A stretch of 64,000 nt of DNA. Source: Gnetum montanum. Taxonomy: Eukaryota; Streptophyta; Gnetopsida; Gnetales; Gnetaceae. Position numbers and translations under genes: made by a program. A model generated the notes under the pieces. The model was not told the origin of the DNA. It ran no database searches and saw only the letters and a list, made by a program, of their open reading frames with translations. Location: NCBI GenBank assembly GCA_015680685.1, contig MNCI01022141.1, positions 286,504-350,503 of the forward strand, read 5' to 3'. This document shows positions 37,101-46,120 of the stretch, piece after piece. Each line of letters starts with the position of its first letter. Position 1 is the first letter of the stretch.

Positions 37101-38329
37101 ACCCGAGCCTCTGGCAATTCTCAAAAGCCTCAGCATAGCAAGTGGGGTACTCATGCATGTCGAAGCCGATCTGCCCTATAACACCAGCGCGCACGTTGCT
37201 AGTTGAGGTAAACGCCATTATTGCCGTTTCGGCCCATGATAACGTATCTCCATCTCCAAGTAACCTGTTTTCACGAATAAAAAACCTGTACCATACCACA
37301 TAGGCTTACCTTACACTTCGCACATAGGGTTATCTTATACTTTGTAAAACACAGATAATTGACATATAACAACAATACAGTTAACAAAATTTACTTACCT
37401 GCCTGCGTAGTACACTGTGCCTTGTGGGTTCTGGAAGTAGGTCGAGACATGACGAGCCACGAACAGCATGTTATATGCATGATAACAGCTGAACTGGGCC
37501 ATTTCCTAGATCCAATTTAAGCACCTTAAACCTCGGGAACTAGGTTCTCGGTCCTCAGGACGACCAGTATCAATGGCTCCGTCTATCATGAAGCCTAGAA
37601 TCCCTTGTGCAAAACCGACCAGCAGGTGCTCCAGAATGGCACTGGCGATGTCGTCGGACAAATCAGACCACACAATGACACTGTAGTTGCGTAGTAAGAA
37701 CTACAGAAACTCCAGCGCACCCTGTCAAAACCATATGGCCTTTCCTTGCAACCGCGTTTGCGGGGGAGGGACATTGGGGACGATGGGGTTTATACAACAC
37801 AAAACCTCAACAATATCCAAGACGATCAGGATAGGCTTTAGCGTAACGCTGTACAGAAAACCCAATACATACATTAACGCCTAGATTTACATTTGTCTGA
37901 TTAATACAGAAAATCTATAAACTACGCCTAGTTATCCATGCCGAAATCGCCCAAACCCTTGCAACAACGCAAGGTTCGTCCCTAACAACGACGATAGACG
38001 CAACCCCATCAAACCCTCGCATTAACCTGAGGTTCATAATTTGAAATACGCATTCACGTAAGCAATACTACGAAAAATAGACACTAAAACAACATAAGCA
38101 TGCAAGGAATGGCCTACCGGTTCAAAGGCGTAGGGTCACGCACATCAACCACTGCCTGCGAAATGCGCTCCAGATTTCCTTGCACCTCATTGATTTTGGC
38201 CAATTTTGCATTCTTCCTTTTGATTTTAAGCACCATTGTAACAACTTCAGAATTTTCACGGTTTAGCACTTGCAAATTTTTATAACTCACACGCTTTAAT
38301 CCTCTGCTCCTTCTTCTCTCGCTCAGCAA
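34139..38329 (-). pseudogene. Extra gene of element F, antisense, multi-exon
   Basis: Read downward. Possible first exon, about 38234-38120 (MVLKIKRKNAKLAKINEVQ ... LNR, donor GTAGGCC). Exon about 37730-37415 (DDIASAILEHLLVGFAQGIL, MAQFSCYHAYNMLFVARHV, donor GTAAGTAAA). Exon from about 37300 to 37010 (FDMHEYPTCYAEAFENCQRL, donor GTAAGGCTG). A large exon, about 36916-35863 (QLFKDLFGIPSDGLPINEKA, YPLFRARTFPKTLSQGKF, LRLFAEFLVVQRNGV; donor GTAAGCGTG). Later exons include 34682-34450 and an acidic last exon, about 34376-34139 (EEDGEDKEVDEPIQEEE). TAG stops in several exons disable it. Homologous to the 17030-19788 gene of E, with the same position and orientation. Probably the Tat extra-ORF (plant transposon-protein-like) family; function unknown. 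Confidence 0.7.
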
Positions 38330-38384
38330 CAGTTACAAATTCGAATTCACAATAGCCAGTAGCCTGTTCTCACCAGAAACCACT

Positions 38385-38490
38385 TACTTATATGTGAGAA
38401 TCACCGACTTGATATCCGATTTCAGCGGGACTTCCCTAAAACGGAACCCTAAAATCAGGATATTAATGCGAATGATATCGCATGCGCCAC
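38385..38490 (-). promoter_or_regulatory. Candidate promoter of the element F extra gene
   Basis: On the - strand GCATGCGATATCATTCGC (about 38486-38467) is followed about 75 bases later by ACATATAAGT (about 38397-38387) and then the first candidate exon. The GATATC-centred palindrome upstream of a TATA-like box recalls the module in the B/C/D family, but spacing differs. Confidence 0.35.
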
Positions 38491-38491
38491 T

Positions 38492-38516
38492 GTCCGGAAT
38501 GACGTTAAACTACCAC
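38492..38516 (+). repeat. Single junction motif between extra gene and pol, element F
   Basis: GTCCGGAATGACGTTAAACT followed by ACCAC. One copy, same orientation as the arrays; element E has six copies at the matching junction. Confidence 0.75.
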
Positions 38517-38660
38517 ATCTTATCGCCTCGTAATCGGGTAGCATTAATTACAACCTATTTACAATATTCAAAATTCCGTTAGCCTTCCACGTTCGACGAC
38601 ATCACGTCATCTTTCTCCTAATCATTTACGCACTTGGTGGTTTTGCAGGGCAGACGGCAA

Positions 38661-41600
38661 ATGGACGCAACATTTTCAGCACCTCTAACTTTGACAGGCC
38701 CATACGGGAGGGTAATGAGGCCATTCAATCCTACACTAGTAGAAATCAACTCCCCTTTGAACGACGTAACCATAGTCACTTCGGAAGTATCCCCAGAATG
38801 GCCAGAACAGTCAACGCGTATGCTAGACCCGGAGGCTGGAGACATAACCGAAGACCCCCTCAGTGAGGTTTCTATCGTTACGCATAAGGGTGAAGCCAAA
38901 ACGCTTAAAGTCAGCTCTTTACTAGACCAAAAAATGCACGATGCTATAAAACAGGTCCTACAAGACAACATCACAGTCTTTGCATGGTCATACGAGGATA
39001 TGCCTGGACTAGATCCCAGGTTAATCCAGCATAACATAATCTTAGACCCGAAGATTAAAGCAATTAGGCAAAAGGTACGAAAAATAAAGCTAGAGATCAC
39101 GCTAGCCATGCGTGATGAAATCATCAAATTGTATCAGGCTGGTTTCATTTGCGCGGTCGATTACTCGGATTGGGTATCTAACATTGTAGTCGTCCCAAAG
39201 AAGACCGGAAGCATACGCATCTGCATAGACTTCCGGGATTTGAATAAGGCCACAATCAAGGATAACTTCCCACTACCGAGTATCGACCAGCTAGTCGATA
39301 CGACAGCTGGGCATGCACTTCTATCCTTTATGGATGGTTTTTCAGGCTATAATCAGATTCGAATCAACCCAGAACATCAATTGACCATGACATTCATGAT
39401 GCCTTGGGGCACCTTTTGCTACACTATGATGCCTTTTGGTCTAAAGAACGCCGGAGCAACGTATCAACGATCCATGACATACATCTTTAGCGATTACCTC
39501 TTAGGGAGACTGAATGATTATGTAGACGATATAGCTATGAAGTCTTTAAAGTCAGAAGATCATTTAGAAGACCTGGAGTTAGTCCTTAAAAGATGCTCCA
39601 AATACGAGCTCCGGCTTAACCCAAAGAAGTATGTATTTGGCGTCAAAACCAGATGCATGCTGGGGTTTGTGGTGTCAGAAACCGGCATACGAGTTGACCC
39701 TGATAAGGTCAAAGCCATTGTCGAGTTAACACCTCCTACAGACCTCAAGCAATTACGTGGGTTACAGGGATGATTACAGTTTATACGCCGGTTCATTTCG
39801 AGATTAACCGATAAGCTACACCCCATGCAACATTTGCTCAAAAAGGGGATTAATTTCGAATGGACCGACGATTGCCAGCGTGCGTTTGAAAGCCTAAAAC
39901 AAGAACTGCAACATTTACCGACGATTTTCCCACCACAAAGGGACTTACCATTTTACATTTACCTCGCAACTTCGGACGTAGCGTTAGCAGCATTACTTTT
40001 TCAAAGGAGGGATGATGGGTCGGAAGTGCCCATCTACTACTTGAGCCATGCTCTATGTGCGTACGAAACGAGGTACAATGAGGTCGAGCGTAATTGCCTA
40101 GCATTAGTTTTTACGCTTAAAAAGTGTAGACATTACCTTTTCCGTAGCCAGGTTAATATCATCTGTAAAAAATAACATTCTTAGGACCATTACGCACAAT
40201 CTATACGAGAGTAGTATGATAGCTCGCTGGAAGGCTATCACGGCAGAATTCGATCTGCATTATATTGACCAATCTTCTACGAAAGGCCAAGCAATAGCTG
40301 ACTAGTTAGTAACGTCACCAATTAACAATCAGGCAACTATAGAACCAAAGTTCCCTGATGAACATGTACATAGTTTAAGCCCTGTCTTGACAGGCCCCAA
40401 GGCGACGTTGTATTTCGATGGAGCTTCAACCGCCAAAGGTGGCAGTGCTACCACCATTATTACGCTATCGCCTGAGGATGTACGTCTACATGCTTATGGC
40501 TTGACCTTCCCCTGTACGAACAACGTGGCAGAGTACAAGGGGCTTCTCAGGGGATTACTAACTGCCAGTGAACTCAATGTTCGACACCTGGCGATTAGGG
40601 GCGATTCGATGCTTATCATAAATCAAATCACAGGAGTCTACGCCTACAAGGCTGTACATTTGCAGCCCTACTGCGATAAAGCTAAAGATCTTCTGAGATG
40701 ATTCGTGACCATTGATGCCCAGCATGTGCCACGCATGTATAACACACTGGCCGACGCACTGGCTACACTGGCTTTGAACGTGCCTTCACATCTTTTTGAC
40801 ACCTTTCCTACATTGATAACAGACTGCACAAATCCTGTCATTTAGGTGGCACAAATATCTTCTCTTCTCGAGGAAAGCACGCCTGAATGGTACGACGACA
40901 TTAAGACATACCTCCTACAGGGCGAGCTACCGCCTGAATTGACACGCACACAGAAAGATGCAATTCATAAGTGGGCTAAGCAATACATCATCATAGGAGA
41001 CAGTACTCTTTGTAGACACTCTTTCAATGGTGTGCTGCTTACTTGCATCGACAAAAACCAAGCGCAGCATATAGTCGGCGAAGTTCATGAGGGACTGTGC
41101 AGCGGCCATGTAGCACCACGGGCTATGGCCCTAAAAATTACTACAGGCCGCGCATGGAAAAGGATTGCCTGACAAAGGTTAAAATTTGTGACACGTGTTA
41201 GTGTCACGCGAATCTCATACACGTATCACCTACAGAATTACATACAATGCAGATAACATGGCCATTTCAANNNNNNNNNNNNNNNNNNNNNNNNNNNNNN
41301 NNNNNNNNNNNNNNNNNNNNNNNNNNNNNNNNNNNNNNNNNNNNNNNNNNNNNNNNNNNNNNNNNNNNNNNNNNNNNNNNNNNNNNNNNNNNNNNNNNNN
41401 NNNNNNNNNNNNNNNNNNNNNNNNNNNNNNNNNNNNNNNNNNNNNNNNNNNNNNNNNNNNNNNNNNNNNNNNNNNNNNNNNNNNNNNNNNNNNGCAAGCG
41501 AATGGTCAAGCTAAAGCAATGAACAAAGTGATCATCAATCTGCTTAAGAAAATGCTCGACAGCAACAAGAGACAGTGGCACGAAAAAATCCTCTATGTGC

Positions 41601-42055
41601 TATGGGCGTATCGTACTACATGTAGGACGGCTACAGGTAGTACGCCCTATAGCCTGGTTTACAGGTCTAAAGTAGTGCTACCTCTTGAGTTGCAAATTCC
41701 TTCTCTAAGAATGGTCCTCTCCACCATTATAAATGAGGCTCAACACACCGAGTCTCGGATAATGGATTTGGATTCAATGGAAGAGAAGCGAATACAGACG
41801 CTTGATACGATTGAAAAGTATCAAGACAAATAGAGACAGAAACATCGCCACAACCTTCAGTAGCGCCCCATCAAGAAAGGATATTTAGTTCTCAAGGCCG
41901 TACGCGAACCAGCAGGCAAATTCTCTGCAAACTGGGAGGGCCCTTTCTTGGTAATTGATGCGTACAGCAATGAAGCATTCAAGATAGCAGACGTCAACGG
42001 CAATGAATTACTGAACCCTATAAATCATGTATATCTGAAGCGGTATTACGTTTAG
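38661..42055 (+). pseudogene. pol of element F: RT, RNase H, archaeal-type RNase H, integrase
   Basis: First ATG at 38661, 13 bases after an acceptor-like TTTTGCAG. Long open frame to 39773: linker (TEDPLSEVSIVTHKGEA) and reverse transcriptase (SDWVSNIVVVPKKTGSIRIC, SFMDGFSGYNQIRINPEHQL, catalytic NDYVDDIAMKS). A TGA at 39771 precedes the connection and RNase H (39774-40174, ATSDVALAALLFQRRDDG, ETRYNEVERNCLALVFTLKK). After a frame-broken stretch a second RNase H runs from 40387 (YFDGASTAKGGSAT, CTNNVAEYKGLLRG). Integrase begins about 40846 (VGEVHEGLCSGHVAPRA). Its core falls in the N gap and resumes QANGQAKAMNKVII at 41494. A tail (GKFSANWEGPFLVIDAYSN) ends at TAG 42053. Several stops; inactive as read. 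Confidence 0.88.
41271..41493. other. Assembly gap (N) in the integrase core of element F
   Basis: 223 N. The matching interval in E is nearer 290 bases, so the gap length is nominal or F has a deletion there. The catalytic D,D residues cannot be assessed. Confidence 1.
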
Positions 42056-42094
42056 CAGTGTCTCCAGTGTGAACAATCAGGTATGGCAACATTC

Positions 42095-42612
42095 GTCCGC
42101 TACGACGCTAAGCTGGCAACACTCATCTGCTATGACGCTAAACTGGCAACCATCATCCGCCATGACGTAAAACTGGCATTCTATGCATGCGTCCGCCACG
42201 ACGCTAAACTGGCACTGACCGTCCGCCACGATGTTAAACTAGCACGTTGTGACCATCCGCTACGACGTAAAACTGGCGATGTTTTACAGGTCCGCCAAGA
42301 CAAAAAACTGGCATCTTTTGCATGCGTCCGCCATGATGCTAAACTGGCACCGGCTGTCTGCTATGACATAAAACTGGCACAGGTAAGCAGCCGTCTGCTG
42401 AGACGTAAAACCAGGATAGATCTGTCCCTGGGTCATGACATGAAACTGACATCCACAGCACGGTCTGCTGAGACCATAAACTAGCCCAGACATCGTCCGC
42501 TACGACATAAGACTAGCATTTTTCGGTCTGCCCAGACTTTAAACTGGGACCATGGTCTGCTGAGACTTAAAACCAGCAATGACAGTCTACCAGGACTTAA
42601 AACTAGCACTTA
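42095..42612 (+). repeat. Tandem motif array downstream of pol, element F
   Basis: About 16 copies of CCGCTACGACGCTAAACTGG and variants, separated by 8-20 variable bases. Early copies keep CpG (GACG); later ones read CTGCTGAGACTTAAAACC. Confidence 0.9.
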
Positions 42613-42672
42613 CAAGCCTCTACCAAGCAAATCAGGCGAGCGTGATCATCTCTGTACAGTTGCACAACAAAC

Positions 42673-42710
42673 GGGGTGGGATACTGGGACAGTCCCAGCG
42701 TCGCCACCCC
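42673..42710 (+). promoter_or_regulatory. Strong two-step hairpin in the element F 3' region
   Basis: GGGGTGG (42673-42679) pairs with CCACCCC (42704-42710). Inside it CTGGGAC (42684-42690) and GTCCCAG (42692-42698) form a second stem. Perfect in both stems. Role unknown: RNA structure for packaging, dimerisation or 3' end formation are all possible. Confidence 0.6.
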
Positions 42711-43676
42711 ACCGGCATCCTACAGATTCCTCGAATGAGCTGAGAGGCATCTTACTAATCCCTCGGAGATGTCATCGTTGTGCCCATTGCAGCGGTGGTA
42801 CCTCTGAGAGTTTATTCTCGCCAGCCGCAGCCCCGATGAAATCCTCGTCGACAACGACCTTGGGGACCTATGCTGATCATCACTATCAGACGCTGGCTTC
42901 GCAGATTCATCTAGCTGGTTCTTTGCCTAACCAGTTAGGTGCATTGTGTCTGATGTCTTTTGGCAACGATATGCTAGGCCAATCGTCAGGATTGGCGACT
43001 CTGGCCTCACGCTACAGCTCCTTCTTCACGGCCCAACCGCTTTATCTCGCCTCAAACGGTACTGGTTTCAACAACTTCGCTAGTTGTTCACACGAGCAAT
43101 GGTGTCCTCTGCTTTTCTTCTATGGTTGCAGGTTACTTGCTTCGAGGATGTCGTGCAAAGGTGCATTCATCTAAGCGGTGAAGTACAAACAACGTTTTGA
43201 AATGGCTGCTCAGGTTCGCCTGGGCACTTAGAAGTGCATCCCTCTTCTCCTCATGATCCTACCCTTAGCTCTTATTTCGCTTCATTCCTATCATCCGCTT
43301 CCCGTACGCAAAAGCTACATACACAAGCATCCATTTTCCACACTCGCACTAGCAGAGATATCGCAGAAGTGATGCGCTATGCTCCTTTTGCAAGCATTCC
43401 TGCTATAGTCGGTAATAGAGAAATCTCAGGCTGATGTGCCATGCTCGTCCGAAAGCATTCCTGTTGACACTAATGTGCGTACGTTCCTGTGTGTTCAATG
43501 AGCGTATTCTATACTTCAACCATCCCGACTCATCTGCGTCTTCCCCGAACCTGTTTCCTACTATACCATCCTATCTCCCATTCCCTCCAGCTTTGCTCTT
43601 CCATGTTGACAAGGCAACGCTTGAGTAGCCATTGAGGGATGCTATTGGTGCTTCTATCGATCCGGTGTTTCGTATT
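42711..43676. other. Element F 3' untranslated region
   Basis: GC-richer than its surroundings and without a recognisable protein. Open stretches of up to about 110 codons here have no family features. Confidence 0.55.
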
Positions 43677-43729
43677 CTTTGTTGACGTCTTTCGGGCAAG
43701 CCCTCTAACCGTCAACAAAGAGGGGCCAT
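43677..43729 (+). promoter_or_regulatory. Polypurine tract with adjoining 10-bp hairpin, element F
   Basis: CTTTGTTGAC (43677-43686) pairs perfectly with GTCAACAAAG (43711-43720). The 3' arm continues as AGGGGCCAT into the LTR start. Same structure as E at 9302-9351, although the loops differ. Confidence 0.8.
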
Positions 43730-45332
43730 TGAAACACTGTGAAAATTGCGAGTCGGCCTCAGGCAAAGATTCGCAATTTAGGTGAGAGCACATGTCAGAA
43801 TTCCAGAAGGGAGAACAAGACAAAGCAAGACCAAGAGGCGCGTATCATCAAGTCTTCGACTTCCTGTGCAGATTCCTAATCTTCCTATGTTTTCTCTATT
43901 TACGCTATATCACGCGACGTAGTGAAATGACGCTTAGCGTGATTCCGTTTAACATAGTTCGGCGTCAGAAGGCCATTTACTGCAGCACGTGGAAGGGCTT
44001 GAGCAGCGTAATATGTGATTTCTCGTATATTTTGCTAAGTCTTTTGTTCAAAGCCAAGTTTACGCTCTATACCGTACGGCAGTGTAATGAGCTTCAAAAT
44101 AGTCAAAGGCAAAGTCTAAGGAAGTGCAACAGATCAACCCTTTTCTCTTGACGTGTGGATTGCTCATCATACGCTCATTACGCAACGTAGTGTATCACAG
44201 CATAATGCATCACCAAGCTAAACATTGTTTACACTTCATTATGCGTGGCTGCGTAAGCGAGCGTAAAACAGCTTGAATCCATTATTTCCATGTTATGTTA
44301 CGCTCTTGCACACAACGCAACGTGAATGAGCGTTATATAGCCCAAAGACAGTTGAAACATGCCTGACGCACATCTATTATTCACACGCATAATACGCAAA
44401 TGAGCGTATTGTGCGTAGTCACAAAGTTTGACACAAAAATGGTCAGGTCAACGGCACCCGAAACGTTCGGGACACGCGTCATCAGGGTTGTGCCTTTTCT
44501 ACAAGATGTCACAACTTATAAAGACCCCAGTTGACAAAGATAAAAAGATGGGTCGGTCGGCAAATCAAAGAGGCAAGGGCATTTCCTGAGCACTGGAGCT
44601 CTTATCACTTTGAGCAGAGACACAGAGAGCATCACTTTGGCAATTGTTAACAGCATCACCTTCTAGCAAAAACAAAGCACATTTTTCTCAAGCATTAGCA
44701 GCAAGAGCAATCGTTCCTTTGGGGAAGACACGACTTTCTCCATCAGCGATCATTAGCAGTTCTGAGCAGAAACTACCCAAGGCGAAAGAAGCAGATCAGA
44801 GATCGCAAGACCATCTTGCACGGTTTGCAGGCTCTATTGGTCAGAAACAGTTGATCGATAGACGTCAGAGCTTGACCTTCCTTGCATCCCATCTTTGGCC
44901 TACGAGGTAGATCGGACTCCTGCTTGGACAGTTTCCTTGTTATTTTGTGTTTGCCATACATTAAGTAAAAGGAGTCTCGCCATTGTAACGTGATATACAA
45001 AATATTCGTTCTCCAAGTCAAAGCGTAGATCTTGGAACCATGCATTTCGCTCGTGTCTGCTTCCTCTTATCGTGTTAGCGTAATCATCGTTATAATTCAT
45101 CTACGTTGTTTCCCCTTCATTTTGCGACCCATCGAAATCAAATCGATCCAAAAACATCTTCACAATCTCCATTGTTTTACTGATTAGTAAGTCCCTATTT
45201 GATCGACAAGACCATTCAGGGCACCGCAGATTTGTTTTTCCAGCATAGCCCTCGCGCGGATCCGTGGTCAAAACTATGTACACGGAATTTTGTTTGGTAT
45301 TTTCCAGCTGCCAACATTTTCCGTCGTTACAC
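43730..45332 (+). repeat. 3' LTR of element F
   Basis: 1,603 bp, starts TGAAACACTGTG and ends CCGTCGTTACA. TATAAAG at 44517-44523. Differences from the 5' copy are mostly transitions. Confidence 0.93.
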
Positions 45333-45337
45333 TAGTA
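45333..45337. repeat. Target-site duplication of element F, right copy
   Basis: CTAGT, identical to 28107-28111. Confidence 0.95.
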
Positions 45338-45772
45338 ACGTGGAATGAGTACGACTGAATCACGAGAATTTAAGTGTGACTACTTCGTAACCCAGTAGCA
45401 TACCTAGGCCATGCGCTTGGTAATCCTAGTGGTAGTTGTGCACAAGGTCCAAGATGTGTACAGATGATTAAGGAATGGATGCTCATCACACTTAGGCTAG
45501 TTTAGATTCTCTTACCCTCTCTCCTAGATTAGTTAATATTACTTTTCATTGCCTTTAGGAGTAGCATTAGGTTAGGACACATCATACATCTCACTCTAGA
45601 CTAAACCATATGTGACAAAGATAATACTAGTCCAGGTGAGAAGACAGCAAATTGCAACCTAAGGCTAACTATATAGGTGCCACAACTATTCCGTCTATGG
45701 AGTTCGACCAGATCGCGTGTGAAAATGCTTGTATTCATATGGTTGATTGTAGGGGTATCTCGCCACTCATCA
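45338..45772 (+). repeat. 3' LTR of element B, right piece
   Basis: Continues the LTR from 28111 and ends CGCCACTCATCA, matching the 5' LTR end at 2027. Confidence 0.9.
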
Positions 45773-45777
45773 CCTTC
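45773..45777. repeat. Target-site duplication of element B, right copy
   Basis: CCTTC, identical to 1229-1233. Confidence 0.9.
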
Positions 45778-45862
45778 TATCTATGCAATCAAGAAGTAAT
45801 TGAAGATGAGCATCACATATTTCTCCAATGTCCTATTTTAGAGCATTATCACCACAAATAAC

Positions 45863-46107
45863 ATATTGCAACTAAAGCTTAAAAGACTTATTTGATGTAG
45901 TATCAAGAAAGCTTGGTAGCTTAATTAATGAAATGTTTGCTACACTACGAGTCTTTAAGACAATAAAAAAAATTTTCAATTCTAGTTTTAGTTTCACATA
46001 TAATGATAGCCAACCCAATTTTGAATTTGTTTGCTCTTTGGCTTGCCATCAATTGCATATGATCGAAGTAAGTGAATTTGAACAGTTTTGAGGATGAGTT
46101 TTCATTT
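45863..46107. other. Element G interior between the zinc-binding fragment and the purine tract
   Basis: AT-rich, no gene recognised. Confidence 0.5.
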
Positions 46108-46120
46108 AGTTGTGGGGGTA
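46108..46120 (+). promoter_or_regulatory. Polypurine tract of element G
   Basis: AGTTGTGGGGGTA directly before the LTR start, matching the tract of B (27709-27722). Confidence 0.7.

Larger units (their letters stand above)
28112..45332 (+). mobile_element. Element F, Tat-type Ty3/gypsy retrotransposon
   Basis: 17,221 bp with LTRs 28112-29713 and 43730-45332 (1,602 and 1,603 bp), perfect CTAGT duplications, a primer site, gag-protease, an opposite-strand extra gene, pol with two RNase H domains and integrase, a tandem array and a hairpin/purine tract. Organisation is the same as E. F keeps more CpG and fewer frame breaks than E, so it looks younger or less decayed. It is inserted in the 3' LTR of B. 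Confidence 0.92.
1234..45772 (+). mobile_element. Element B, gag plus extra-gene LTR retrotransposon, nested host of E and F
   Basis: LTRs at 1234-2027 and 27723-28111 + 45338-45772 both begin TGATGAGT and end CTCATCA, and the element is flanked by CCTTC. A tRNA-Asp-type primer site at 2029, gag at 2172-4156, an extra gene at 6110-7534 + 26193-27556 and a purine tract at 27709-27722 complete it. Removing E and F leaves about 8.65 kb. No protease, RT, RNase H or integrase was recognised, so B is probably non-autonomous and depended on another element's enzymes. Confidence 0.85.
1205..45862 (+). pseudogene. RT zinc-binding (zf-RVT)-like fragment split by element B
   Basis: If B and one copy of its CCTTC duplication are removed, the frame at 1222-1233 continues into 45778-45862. 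It reads ITFYLCNQEVIEDEHHIFLQ then CP, with C..C, H and C spaced like the zinc-binding domain that follows reverse transcriptase in plant LINE elements and related pseudogenes. A stop lies just upstream in the left part. Only about 30 residues can be read, so the family call is tentative. Coordinates span the insertion: coding bases are only about 1205-1233 and 45778-45862. Confidence 0.4.

Noticed and set aside
41195-41833. A single 212-codon gene across the F gap
   Set aside because: The left part is integrase text in another frame and the middle is N; only 41494 onward is real pol sequence.
42836-43174. 112-codon gene in the F 3' region
   Set aside because: No family features, and the region is otherwise the element's untranslated tail.
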